A DNA stretch of 64,000 nucleotides from contig DATJRY010000006.1 of NCBI GenBank assembly GCA_035504415.1, forward strand, positions 97,110-161,109. Direction: 5' to 3'. Shown here piece by piece: positions 17,738-26,934 of the stretch. The position numbers and the translations under genes were made by a program. A model generated the notes under the pieces. That model was not told the origin of the DNA, did no database searches, and saw only the letters and a program-made list of their open reading frames with translations. The stretch is from Candidatus Sulfotelmatobacter sp. (GTDB taxonomy: Bacteria > Vulcanimicrobiota > Vulcanimicrobiia > Vulcanimicrobiales > Vulcanimicrobiaceae). Positions within the stretch are counted from its first letter, which is position 1; the number at the start of each line of letters is the position of its first letter.

Positions 17738-17766
17738 CTATCGGCACCTGCCGAGCCCCAACTTTA
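17738..17766 (-). promoter_or_regulatory. Sigma28 (FliA/SigD)-like promoter of the flagellin gene
   Basis: On the minus strand TAAAGTT is followed by GCCGATAG, close to the flagellar sigma consensus TAAAGTTT and GCCGATAA. The gap is about two bases longer than usual. The -10 overlaps a palindrome, TCGGCA-CC-TGCCGA (17741-17754), so part of the match may reflect an operator instead. Confidence 0.55.
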
Positions 17767-17822
17767 CCCCTCCATCCACAGATTCGGTGGTGGCCGGGCG
17801 GCCGGGAGCCGATGAATCGGGT

Positions 17823-20800
17823 GTGCATCTCCGTCTGCGGCGCCTGCTGGCCGGGACGGGTGTCGCATGCCTGGTTGCCTCGGCCGTCTGCTTCGCGTCG
17901 GAGGGGGCGCTGCTCGCGGCGCCGTTCCTGGCCGTCAACCTGCACCTCCCCGCGAGCCTGCTGGCCGTGGTCGAGCCCTCGCCCGGCCCGAGCCCCACGC
18001 CCGCTCCCTCGCCCTCACCGTCCCCTTCGGTCGCGCCGCATCCGGTGCGTCACTCGTTCCTGGGCGAGGGGCCGATCGTGTTCTCGGGCTCCGGCACCTA
18101 CCAGCTGGGGGTCAACAAGCAGACGCGCGACGGGTTGGACCTGGGCTACGACAGCTACTCGACGGCCCTCACCCTCACGGCGGACCGGCGCACCGCGCAG
18201 ACGTCGCTCGAGATCAGCGACTCGCTGGGCGTCGGGGGCGGCGCCTTCAACTCCGGCTCGTTCATCGTCGCGTACCGCACCCCGACCTACACCCTGAGCT
18301 ACGGCCAGCTGGCGGGTCCGGCCGACACCCAGCTCGAGATCGGCGGCTTCGCGCGGGGCATCTCGCTGACGCTGCCGCTGCGCAACGGCGACCTGACCTA
18401 CATGAGCGCGATCGCGACCGACTCCGAGGAGGAGACCTACCGGATCTACGGCCTGCGCCGCGACTGGAACGCGCTGGGCGGCTACTTCGCTCTCTCGGGT
18501 TACTATGGAACGGGACAGCAAGGCGGACGGGAATCGATCGGCGACTTCTCGTTCCAAAAATACGGCCCCGTCCTCTCGACCCAAACCGAGCTGGCCATCG
18601 GCCAGACCGACGACGTCCTCGACCAGCCGAACGGCATTCGGGTGGCGGGCGGCTTTCAGGCCGACATACAAGGGAAGGGCGCGAGCGAAACCTTCGGCAT
18701 CCGGTACGACCCAGCCGGCTTCAACACGCTGACCGGGGTGCTCGATGGCGGGATGTCGGTCGACCTGGCGCTGCGGCGACAGGGCGGCTTCGGCAACTTC
18801 AGCCTCGACTACACCCACCTCGACGACCGCAACGTCGACACCCTTTCACACGACGACGACGTGACGCTGACCGGCGGCAAATCGTGGGGCCACTTCGGGC
18901 TCGAGTACGTCGGCAGCTTTCAGGACGAGCGCGAGCCGGGCTCGATCACCCTCAATCGCAGCGCCGGCCTGACCGCAACCGAGCAGATCAAGAAGATCTC
19001 GATCTACGCCACCGTCCAAAAGGCGTCGACCAGCGCCACCGACGGCAACGCAGCGACCAGCCAGTACGCGCTCGGGATCAGCCGCAACATCCTCGGCGGC
19101 GCGGCCTCTTACCAGTTCACCCGCAGCCTGGAGAACGGCGGCGGCCTGAGCAACGGCACCTCGGTCGACCAGACGGTCGACTACGCCCGGCCGTTCGGCA
19201 AGAAGGCCGACATCCAGGTCAGCGAAGGCTTCGAGGACGAGCGCAACAACCTGATCCCAGCCCGCATCGTCGAGACGGCGGTCAGCGTCGTGCGGCGACT
19301 CTCCTCGGTCGTCAGCATTCAGGCCAGCGCCGACGTCTTCCACCAGACCGGGCCGGGCGGCGGTTCGGGGACCGGCTTCAGCCTCTCGCTGGTCGGCCCA
19401 TTCGGCTTCAACCAGCCGCAGTCGGTACAGGGGAAGGCCAACCCGCATCTGCCGGCGGTCATCCGCGGGACGGTCACGATGTCGAGCTCGGCGAGCCCGT
19501 TCTCGTACAACGTCGCCGCGCCGCGCGGGCTCAACAACGCCATGGTCGTACTTGACGACGGCATTACCGAGCGAACCGACTCCGCCGGCAACTTCGAGTT
19601 CCGTTTCGTCCCGCAAGGGACGCACGTGGTGCGGATCGACCCGGCGACCATATCGCCGGGGTTGGTGCTCGACCGCGAGTTCCAGACCGTCAACGTCCTG
19701 GGCGGCCAGACCACGACCCTGGCCTTCAACGTGGGCAACTTCGGCGCGGTCTCCGGACAGGTCTACGCGCGGGGGCCGAACGGCACCAAGATCCCGATCC
19801 CCAAGGTCGGGATCGCGGTCGACGGCGTCCAGGCGACGGTCACCACGCCCCAAGGGTTCTATCAGGTCGGCCGGCTGAATCCGGGCGCGCACACGATCGA
19901 GGTCGTGACCGCGACCGTCCCCTCGACGATCGCCTTCGTCGACGATACCAAGAAGACGATCACGGTCGCCGCCGGGTCGCAGGTACCGCTCGACTTCGCC
20001 GGATCGGCGCTCGGGTCGATCGCCGGCTTCGTCTATACGGCGGGCGAGGGTGGGTTCGGCAATCAAGTCGGGGCGAACAACGTGTACGTCGTGGCGGAGC
20101 CCGGCGAGCACGCCGGCATCACCAACGACGACGGGTCGTTCCTGCTCGACAACCTCCCGCCGGGCAGCTACACGCTGAGCATCGACCAGGATACGATCCC
20201 AGACGGCCTCGGGGTGGTCTCGGGCCCGGACGGCCCGATCGATCTGGCCGGCGGCGCGAACGTCTCCGGCGTCGTGTTCCGCTTGGGCGGGGTGGCGAAG
20301 AACGTCGTCTTCACCTTCAACCAAGGCAAGGAGCAGGCGATCCAGGTCGAGACGGAACCGGCCGTGGTCCCGCCCGGCGCCCTGGTGCACGTCGTCGCCC
20401 ACACCAACGCCAAGGACGTCACGCTCACGGTCCAGAGCGACGTCTTCGGTAACTTCCCGTTGCACCTGGACAAGAAGTCCGGCGCGTGGGTCGGCGACGT
20501 GATCGCGCCGACGCTCACCCGCGGCGACTACTCGTTGACGGTCGCGGCGCAGCGGAAGGACGTCCGGGAGAACACCGTGCTGGTCCAGGTGGACCCGGGC
20601 CTGTCGCTCTTCACGATCCGCGTCTTCCCGGCCAAACCGCTGCCGGGCCACCAGATCAAGGTCTCGATCAAGACCTACGCCCCGGTCGCGGCCGGCGACG
20701 TCATCGAGTTCCAGGACGGCTTCAAGCTGCCGCTCCCCAAACCGAACGGGCGGCTGTTCGTCTTCAGCATGCCGCTCTGGGAGAAGGGGCTGCCCTACTC

Positions 20801-20852
20801 GGCCACTATCCGAACCAAGCGAGGGCAAAATTACCCGATAAGTCTCCGTTAA
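17823..20852 (+). CDS. Outer-membrane beta-barrel with CnaB/carboxypeptidase-regulatory-like repeats; candidate usher of a surface fibre system
   Basis: With GTG 17823 the protein is 1009 residues with a clean signal peptide (HLRLRRLLAGTGVACLVAS); GTG 17787 is an alternative. A Pro/Ser linker follows, then about 500 residues of alternating amphipathic strands (for example TYTLSYGQLAGPADTQLEIG), as in a large barrel. After about residue 545 come repeated Greek-key domains with D-x-x-G-x-F turns (TDSAGNFEFRFVPQGTHVV; NDDGSFLLDNLPPGSYTLS). The genes that follow encode paralogous exported subunits and a PapD-like chaperone, so an usher-like pore role is inferred from context, not from a recognised usher motif. 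Confidence 0.6.
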   Translation: MHLRLRRLLAGTGVACLVASAVCFASEGALLAAPFLAVNLHLPASLLAVVEPSPGPSPTPAPSPSPSPSVAPHPVRHSFLGEGPIVFSGSGTYQLGVNKQTRDGLDLGYDSYSTALTLTADRRTAQTSLEISDSLGVGGGAFNSGSFIVAYRTPTYTLSYGQLAGPADTQLEIGGFARGISLTLPLRNGDLTYMSAIATDSEEETYRIYGLRRDWNALGGYFALSGYYGTGQQGGRESIGDFSFQKYGPVLSTQTELAIGQTDDVLDQPNGIRVAGGFQADIQGKGASETFGIRYDPAGFNTLTGVLDGGMSVDLALRRQGGFGNFSLDYTHLDDRNVDTLSHDDDVTLTGGKSWGHFGLEYVGSFQDEREPGSITLNRSAGLTATEQIKKISIYATVQKASTSATDGNAATSQYALGISRNILGGAASYQFTRSLENGGGLSNGTSVDQTVDYARPFGKKADIQVSEGFEDERNNLIPARIVETAVSVVRRLSSVVSIQASADVFHQTGPGGGSGTGFSLSLVGPFGFNQPQSVQGKANPHLPAVIRGTVTMSSSASPFSYNVAAPRGLNNAMVVLDDGITERTDSAGNFEFRFVPQGTHVVRIDPATISPGLVLDREFQTVNVLGGQTTTLAFNVGNFGAVSGQVYARGPNGTKIPIPKVGIAVDGVQATVTTPQGFYQVGRLNPGAHTIEVVTATVPSTIAFVDDTKKTITVAAGSQVPLDFAGSALGSIAGFVYTAGEGGFGNQVGANNVYVVAEPGEHAGITNDDGSFLLDNLPPGSYTLSIDQDTIPDGLGVVSGPDGPIDLAGGANVSGVVFRLGGVAKNVVFTFNQGKEQAIQVETEPAVVPPGALVHVVAHTNAKDVTLTVQSDVFGNFPLHLDKKSGAWVGDVIAPTLTRGDYSLTVAAQRKDVRENTVLVQVDPGLSLFTIRVFPAKPLPGHQIKVSIKTYAPVAAGDVIEFQDGFKLPLPKPNGRLFVFSMPLWEKGLPYSATIRTKRGQNYPISLR

Positions 20853-20868
20853 AAAGGCCCTCTACCGC

Positions 20869-20932
20869 ACCGTGGGGCTAACGACCGGCCCCCTGACGGT
20901 CGAAGACCGAGGTGAGGGGCGGAGATCGCCCC
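20869..20932 (+). promoter_or_regulatory. Two consecutive hairpins before the first small subunit gene
   Basis: Stem 1 (20869-20900) pairs ACCG/CGGT and GGGGC/GCCCC. Stem 2 (20916-20932) pairs GGGGCG/CGCCCC around GAGAT. They lie in the 117-base gap after the barrel gene. Neither has a T-run, so they may be an mRNA processing or stability element that raises subunit expression over the barrel gene, as in other pilus operons. That role is inference. Confidence 0.4.
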
Positions 20933-20969
20933 CCAATCTAGCGTCCCTCCACCTCGAAAGGATTCGAAC

Positions 20970-21734
20970 GTGAAAAGAGCACTTGCTGCTCTGGTCATGC
21001 TGGGGATCGCGACCGTCACGGCGGCTCCTAGCATGGCAGCTACCACGGTCTACGGTTCCGCGCAGATCAAGTACACCGTCAACGCGACCGCCTCGGTCGC
21101 CATCGCGACGAACTACACGACGGCTGCCCCTTGGGGTCAGGCCGCCGGAGCTTCCACGATCTACTCGCAACCGGCGGGCAACTGCACGGCCGGTGCGGCC
21201 GAGACCGGCGCGACCCTGACCTTCGGGGCGATCACCCCGCCCACCAGCGGCTACACGAGCTGCTACTACAAGAACGCGCTGCTCCTCGGCGTGAGCTCGA
21301 ACGACACCAGCGGGTTCAAGGTGTACGAGTACACCGACTCCGTCGCGACCGGTACGGCGATCTGCTCGTACCCGCTCAACGCGACGATGGCCGCCTCCCC
21401 GACCGTCTCGGGCGCGACCGCGGCCGTGACGTACGTGGCGTCTTGCCCCACCGTCAACTCGGTTGCCGGCGTGGCCCTGGTCGGTGAGGGTGGGTCGACG
21501 GCCGGCACCGGCTTCGGCGGCGCCAGCACGCCGGGCACCGGCACCTGGGATCAGACCGCGACCCCGACCGCCACCACGGCGGGCGCCGTCGGCTCGGTGT
21601 TCTTCTCAGCGGCAACGGCCAACGGCTCGTGGCTCTACGGCGGCCAGGACATCTCGTTCAACGTCAGCTCGGCGGCCGCGTCGTCGACCACGACGCAGAC
21701 GAACGTGGTCACGCTCGCCGTCGTTCCGAACTGA
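20970..21734 (+). CDS. Small exported beta-rich subunit A of the surface fibre cluster
   Basis: The GTG start has a GAAAGGA Shine-Dalgarno and gives 254 residues with a Sec signal (LGIATVTAAPSMAA). The mature part begins TTVYGSAQIKYTVNATASVA. It shares with the 26935 protein the pattern GSAQ(I/L)-x-Y-x-V, a central (L/V)-x-FG segment, and ND-x-SGF-x-VY. The C-terminus is an alternating strand, TQTNVVTLAVVPN, like those ending the other exported proteins of the cluster. Two cysteine pairs could form disulphides. I read it as a structural or minor fibre subunit; no named family was recognised. Confidence 0.6.
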   Translation: MKRALAALVMLGIATVTAAPSMAATTVYGSAQIKYTVNATASVAIATNYTTAAPWGQAAGASTIYSQPAGNCTAGAAETGATLTFGAITPPTSGYTSCYYKNALLLGVSSNDTSGFKVYEYTDSVATGTAICSYPLNATMAASPTVSGATAAVTYVASCPTVNSVAGVALVGEGGSTAGTGFGGASTPGTGTWDQTATPTATTAGAVGSVFFSAATANGSWLYGGQDISFNVSSAAASSTTTQTNVVTLAVVPN

Positions 21735-21788
21735 CGTCCGGAGCAAGAGACTGAAGCCGTCGCGGGTGGCGACCGAGAATCTAGAGTG

Positions 21789-22577
21789 ATGCGCATCCCC
21801 TCGCGTTTGCTCCAAGTTATCGGTGCGACCGTCGTCCTCGGACTGGCGGCCGCAGCCCCCTCGGCGGCGGACCTCTCGGTTGACGTCTCTCCGGCCAAGT
21901 ACGAGCTCCAGACGGAGCCCGGCAAGCAGGAGACGTTCCCGATCACGGTCCGCAACACGAGTCAGGCGCAGATTCATATCGTCGCTTCGCTCGTGGACTA
22001 CACCGTCGGGCGCGATGGGCAGTACGCCTTCGCCGCCCCCGGCAAAGGGCAGTTCTCGCTCTCCAAGGACATCACCATCAATCCGCGCGAGTTCGACGTC
22101 GATCCGGGTTCGTTCACGCAAGTGCGATTCTCGGTCGACGTGCCGGCTGGCGCGAACGGTGAGTACAGCAATCTGGTCTTCTTCACGACGCGGCCCACTC
22201 GCCACGGCGGCGGGCTGTCGATCGCGGAGCGAATCGCCTCGAAGATCTACGTGATCATTCCGGATACGACGCACATCGGCGGGGAGATCGACGACGTGCG
22301 CATGCAGTCCGCCGCAGACGGCGCGCACTACCTGGTCAACTTCCACAACACCGGAAATGCTCACGTGTATCTGAGTGGCCGCGTCGAGATCAAACAAGGA
22401 AGCGCGATCGTCGACCGACTCACGTTGCCGTCCGGCTTGCTCGTCGAGCGCGGCGGAACGCGCGTCGTCGACATCCTCGGGAAGAAGCTCCCGCCTGGCT
22501 CGTACTCCGTCGTCGCCCTGGTGGACTACGGCGGGCCGAACCTGGTCGCTGGACAGACGAACGTCACCGTGCGCTAA
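21789..22577 (+). CDS. PapD-like periplasmic chaperone
   Basis: A 262-residue exported protein with a Sec signal (VLGLAAAAPSAAD). The first domain has the Ig-like order seen in pilus chaperones: LSVDVSPAKYEL, FPITVRNTSQAQI, INPREFDVDPGSFTQVRFSV and GEYSNLVFFTTRP. A second beta domain follows (VNFHNTGNAHVYLSGRVEI). Chaperones of this fold hold pilus subunits by donating a strand. The conserved cleft Arg/Lys pair could not be placed with certainty, so a related role in another export system is possible. It is flanked by exported subunits on both sides. A GTG three bases upstream is an alternative start. Confidence 0.65.
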   Translation: MRIPSRLLQVIGATVVLGLAAAAPSAADLSVDVSPAKYELQTEPGKQETFPITVRNTSQAQIHIVASLVDYTVGRDGQYAFAAPGKGQFSLSKDITINPREFDVDPGSFTQVRFSVDVPAGANGEYSNLVFFTTRPTRHGGGLSIAERIASKIYVIIPDTTHIGGEIDDVRMQSAADGAHYLVNFHNTGNAHVYLSGRVEIKQGSAIVDRLTLPSGLLVERGGTRVVDILGKKLPPGSYSVVALVDYGGPNLVAGQTNVTVR

Positions 22578-22613
22578 GCGCACGGGACACACGCGGAACG
22601 GATTCCGGAGCAT

Positions 22614-25600
22614 ATGAAAGCATTGTCGCGGACGTTGGCGCTCGTCGCCTTCGTCGCCGTCACCGTCCTCGGTGCCGGTGGGATCGTCGCCCTCGCACAG
22701 TCCACGCAGTCGACCCTGCGCGGCGGCGGTGGGATGCGTGCCATAGCGACGCCGGCCGCGGCGCCTTCGGGCGGCCCGACCGCGCCGCCCTTGCCGCTCG
22801 GCGACATGCGCCGCAAGGGCCACACGAGCGTCTCCGGACAGACCGTTTTCGATCCGCTCGGCTGGCTCCAGCGTCTTCCGCAATTCCAGCGCAAGCAGAT
22901 GCTGCACCGGCTGGGACCGCGCTACGCGGGCCAGCAGCCGGCCGGAATGCCCAAGCTCGGCCCGATGTTGCGCGCCAAGCAGGGGATCCGGCACAGCGCG
23001 TCCGCGACGGGCGCTTCGATCGTGCTCACCGGTACCGCCACCACGCAGGCGTACCTGGACGACCAGACCGTCGCGTACGGTGCGGACGTCTATTGGGAGT
23101 GCGAGAACCTCAAGGCGAACACGACCTACGAGTACATCGTGTTCTCGCCCGACGGTTTCGCGTACACCGTCGGCATCGACGAGTACTGGGCCGGCAACGC
23201 GAACTCGAACACGTTCACGACCGACGCGACCGGCCGCTGCGAGCACACCGCCGGCGGCGAGATGTATCCGTATTGGGCCGCAATCACGCTCACGACGCCG
23301 CTGGCCGCCACCAACGCGACCATCCTCAACGGCCCCGACACCAATGCGGCTGCTTCGGCCTATTCGGGGATCTGGGCGATCGCGGTCAAGAACACTGCGA
23401 CCGGAAACTTCGAGGCCGTCGCCTACACGGTCGTCATCGGCACGCTGAACTTCTCGACCTACTCGAATGCCGGGATGACGACGGTGGCGAACGACTTCGC
23501 CTCCGGCTCGACGGCGTACGTTCAAGCGACGGGACTCAACCCGGCGCATTTCTACGACTTCGGCTTCATCAATACGTCCGGCAACGGCTTGCCGTGCGTG
23601 TACACGATCCCGTCCGGCACGCAGAACTACAACAACGCGGTGTGCTTCACGAACGGCGCGGCCGGCGTCTTGCCGACGAATCAGTCGTTCAGCGGGCAGT
23701 GGACGACGCCGGCGAGCGGCACGAACGCCGCCGGCACGTACTCGGTCGAGCTCTACGACGCGACGACGAACGACATGATCTCGCAGCAGCAAGTGTCGGT
23801 CAATCCGTCGACGCTGACCTGGAACACGCTGGTTCCCTACAGCTCGACCAGCGGCACCGGGACCAACCTCAACAACATCTTCGCCACCGACGGGCTGTTC
23901 AACGTCCAAGCCGGCATCGGTAACGTCACCACCGATCAGTCGGTCACCGGCCTGAACATCTCCGGCAGCGGCACGACCAGCGGTCACGTGTACTCGCTCA
24001 CGCTGAGTAACGGCAACGGCGTCGTGCTCGCCTCGACCACGAGCGACACCGGCACGACGACGTTCCCGGAGAGCACGCCGGCCGGCCCGCAGTTCTTCAA
24101 TCCGCCGCTGAGCTTCACGGCGACCGGCACGACGTTCACGGAGAACAACGTCGCCTTCCCGCTGAACACCGCGACGCTGACCTCGTTCGGTGCTTCGCAG
24201 ACGCCGTTCGCGCCCAACGTCTACACCGCGCAGCTCTACGATTCGACGGCCGGCACCGTGGTGGGCTCCAAGTCGTTCCAGATCGTCTCGTACTCCGGTT
24301 CCTTCGAGTGGACGAGCCCGGCCGGCTCGTTCGTCAACGCGAACGCCGGGGGGCTGGCGACGAACGTCACCGCCACCCTCACCAACACGGGCGGCACGCT
24401 GTTCGGGACCTGGAACGCCGACGGCATCAAGCAGGTGACGATCGAGCGCGACAGCACCGCGAAGGTCACGATGGGTCTGCAAACCGGGGTGACGACCGCC
24501 ACTGACTCGCAGGGCCAGACCTGGAACCTCACCACCTATACCGACGCCATCACCGGCGCGCCGGGCGTCAAAGCCGTCCCCGCCGTCGCGGGCGAGTCGC
24601 TCGCGCCCGGCTCGACGCTGCCGTTCCCGCTCACCGTGGGCGTCGCGACCGGCAACTGTACCGCCGCTTGCATCCTGCGCACGACGATCACGCCGCTGCA
24701 CGGCATCGCCGAGAGCATCACCAGCGCGACGATGGCGAACACCGCGACCAACGGCCTCGAGGTCCTGGGCTTCAGCGTCGCCGCGAACCAGCCGTCGTAC
24801 AGCTGGACGACCATCGGCGACTTCTCCGGTACGCAGCTCGGCACTCCGCGGTACACGCAAGCGATGTACGTGTCCGGTACCGACAACGCGCTCTCGACCG
24901 GGACGTATCCCATCACCGTCACCGTCAACAACACCGGCGGTTCGGCGGCGATCAACGCGCTCGAGTTCGTCATGCCGGCGACCTACTATCCGAGCACGAG
25001 CACGCCGAAGTTGACCTCCGTGGTCAACAACGGCAACTCGCAAGTCGCCAGCTGGACCGTGTACACCGAAGACGGCGGCAACGGCGCCACCGCGAACGCC
25101 AACCTCGGGTCGAACGCGTTCGCCTTCGATTCGGGCAGCAAGTCGATCGCGGTCGGCCAGACGGCGGTCTTCCAGTTCACGCTGCCGATCTCGTTGGCGT
25201 CGTTCCCCTTCCAGGTCGTGCCGGTGACGGCCAACTGGACGGGCACCTCGTTCACCGTCGGCCCGACCAGCACGCTGACCAACGCGATCGCGGGGACGAC
25301 CAACGTCCTCTCCGACGAGATCGGCGTCTTCTCGCTGAACCCGGCCTTCATGACCGCGTCGATCACGCCGGCGGTCGTCGCCGCCTCGGCCGGCTCCTCG
25401 TTCACCTTCGCGTTCACCAACACGTCGACCGGTCTGGACCCGAACCCGGACTACGTCAGCCAGCTGCTGATCGAAGTGCCGAGCATGGGCGGCGTCTATC
25501 CGTCCTCGGTGTCGGTCACCTCGCCGAACCAGACCGGGGTGACCTGGCATGCCAACGCGACCTCGACGACCGGCACGTACCTGATCGACCTGTGCACGTC

Positions 25601-26921
25601 GAACACGATCCCGAGCGTGGCGAACCAAACCTACACCGCCTGCACCGCGACGCAGGACGCGAACTCGCTGCCGCCGGGCGACACGCTGGACGTGACCTTC
25701 ACCTACGCAACGGCACCCGGCGTCGCCACGGCTTCCGTGCCGTGGATCGCCGTCGGCGCGAACGGCGGCGCGGTCGTCGGCTCGGTGACGACGCCCATCA
25801 ACGAAGAGCCGACGTTGGCCGTTGCCAACACGACGGCTCAGACGAGCATCACCTACGCCGGTGGCTACACCGCGACGCCGGTCTATCCGCCGGTCGCGCC
25901 GATCACCGCCGTGCCGGCCAACAGCCAGCCGACGATCGGCGCCTGGGCGAACTACAACGACGGTAACGGATACGTCTTCCAGCTCTACAACAACGGCTCG
26001 ACCCCGATCACGGACGTCAGCATCCAGATCCCCTCGTCGAACACCTCGGGGCAGATCTTCGACACGCAAGACTGGTCGGTGATCGCGTCGTCGATCTACA
26101 CCTACGGCGCGGGCGCGGCGGGCGCGCAGTGCAGCGCCAACGGTTACAAGACGCTGACCGAGCCGGTGCGCGGCTCTCCGGGGACGCCGGGCATCATCAC
26201 CCTGCACGGCTGCACGATCGCGGTCGGCCAGTCGCTCGACGTGTTCTTCTACGCGCTCTCGCCGTACGACATCGGCTCGACGTTCCTGTGGCCGGCATCG
26301 GTCGCCGACAACGGAACGCCGGCCAATCCGAACACCAACGCGAACACGCTGGCGGCCTACTCGCTGTCCAACACCGTGCGCGTCATCGATGAGGCCGAGC
26401 TGTCGATCCAGGTGCCGACGGGAGTGTCGCCGACCTTCACCTACAACCCCGCGCTGTTCGGACCCAGCGACGCGCCAACCGTCAGTTGCCCGAACTGCAC
26501 GTTCACCAGCGGCACGGTTCCGATCATCAACCTGAACTCGATCACCGGAACCTTCGACGCGACCGACACGCTGGCGGCCTCGGTCTACTCCGACTCGACC
26601 GCCGGCTGGACGCTCTACGTCGCGGCCGACCAGAATCCGCAGATCTCCTCGGGCGGCGGCCCCGCGCTCAACACCTGGATCGACAAGACGGCTTCGTCGC
26701 ATCCGGGCACCGGTACGTTCACGCCGAACGCGGCAGCCGATACTTCCCCGGGTGTGGTGGTTCCCACGACTGGTACGCAGCAGCTCTCGACCTTCACGGG
26801 CGCCGCGCTGCACACGCCGGTCGACAACATCATGAGCTTCCAGCTCAACGTCGGGGCGACGGTGTTGTCGGCGACGCAGACCAATACGATCACCCTCACC
26901 TACACCCTCATCGCCAACTGA
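22614..26921 (+). CDS. Giant (1435-residue) exported surface protein of the fibre cluster
   Basis: A Sec signal (LALVAFVAVTVLGAGG) is followed by a basic, Pro-rich stretch to about residue 110. The rest is a long series of beta domains rich in Thr, Ser, Asn and Gly, with recurrent phrases such as YSVELYDATTND and YTAQLYDSTAGT, and conserved-domain-like PITVTVNNTGGSAAI. It ends TQTNTITLTYTLIAN, matching the terminal strands of the small subunits. Size and position after the chaperone suggest a tip adhesin or a major surface filament. Base composition matches its neighbours, so there is no sign of recent transfer. No named family recognised. Confidence 0.6.
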   Translation: MKALSRTLALVAFVAVTVLGAGGIVALAQSTQSTLRGGGGMRAIATPAAAPSGGPTAPPLPLGDMRRKGHTSVSGQTVFDPLGWLQRLPQFQRKQMLHRLGPRYAGQQPAGMPKLGPMLRAKQGIRHSASATGASIVLTGTATTQAYLDDQTVAYGADVYWECENLKANTTYEYIVFSPDGFAYTVGIDEYWAGNANSNTFTTDATGRCEHTAGGEMYPYWAAITLTTPLAATNATILNGPDTNAAASAYSGIWAIAVKNTATGNFEAVAYTVVIGTLNFSTYSNAGMTTVANDFASGSTAYVQATGLNPAHFYDFGFINTSGNGLPCVYTIPSGTQNYNNAVCFTNGAAGVLPTNQSFSGQWTTPASGTNAAGTYSVELYDATTNDMISQQQVSVNPSTLTWNTLVPYSSTSGTGTNLNNIFATDGLFNVQAGIGNVTTDQSVTGLNISGSGTTSGHVYSLTLSNGNGVVLASTTSDTGTTTFPESTPAGPQFFNPPLSFTATGTTFTENNVAFPLNTATLTSFGASQTPFAPNVYTAQLYDSTAGTVVGSKSFQIVSYSGSFEWTSPAGSFVNANAGGLATNVTATLTNTGGTLFGTWNADGIKQVTIERDSTAKVTMGLQTGVTTATDSQGQTWNLTTYTDAITGAPGVKAVPAVAGESLAPGSTLPFPLTVGVATGNCTAACILRTTITPLHGIAESITSATMANTATNGLEVLGFSVAANQPSYSWTTIGDFSGTQLGTPRYTQAMYVSGTDNALSTGTYPITVTVNNTGGSAAINALEFVMPATYYPSTSTPKLTSVVNNGNSQVASWTVYTEDGGNGATANANLGSNAFAFDSGSKSIAVGQTAVFQFTLPISLASFPFQVVPVTANWTGTSFTVGPTSTLTNAIAGTTNVLSDEIGVFSLNPAFMTASITPAVVAASAGSSFTFAFTNTSTGLDPNPDYVSQLLIEVPSMGGVYPSSVSVTSPNQTGVTWHANATSTTGTYLIDLCTSNTIPSVANQTYTACTATQDANSLPPGDTLDVTFTYATAPGVATASVPWIAVGANGGAVVGSVTTPINEEPTLAVANTTAQTSITYAGGYTATPVYPPVAPITAVPANSQPTIGAWANYNDGNGYVFQLYNNGSTPITDVSIQIPSSNTSGQIFDTQDWSVIASSIYTYGAGAAGAQCSANGYKTLTEPVRGSPGTPGIITLHGCTIAVGQSLDVFFYALSPYDIGSTFLWPASVADNGTPANPNTNANTLAAYSLSNTVRVIDEAELSIQVPTGVSPTFTYNPALFGPSDAPTVSCPNCTFTSGTVPIINLNSITGTFDATDTLAASVYSDSTAGWTLYVAADQNPQISSGGGPALNTWIDKTASSHPGTGTFTPNAAADTSPGVVVPTTGTQQLSTFTGAALHTPVDNIMSFQLNVGATVLSATQTNTITLTYTLIAN

Positions 26922-26934
26922 CGGAGAGAATACG

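Noticed and set aside
17823..20852. Classical FimD usher
   Set aside because: No usher N-terminal domain or plug motif could be read; only context supports an usher-like role, so the call is kept as a candidate.
21606..26813. Very long minus-strand reading frame (about 1735 codons)
   Set aside because: It lies antisense to the exported cluster, is extremely Arg/Gly-rich, and has no domain text; it results from GC-rich codon bias.
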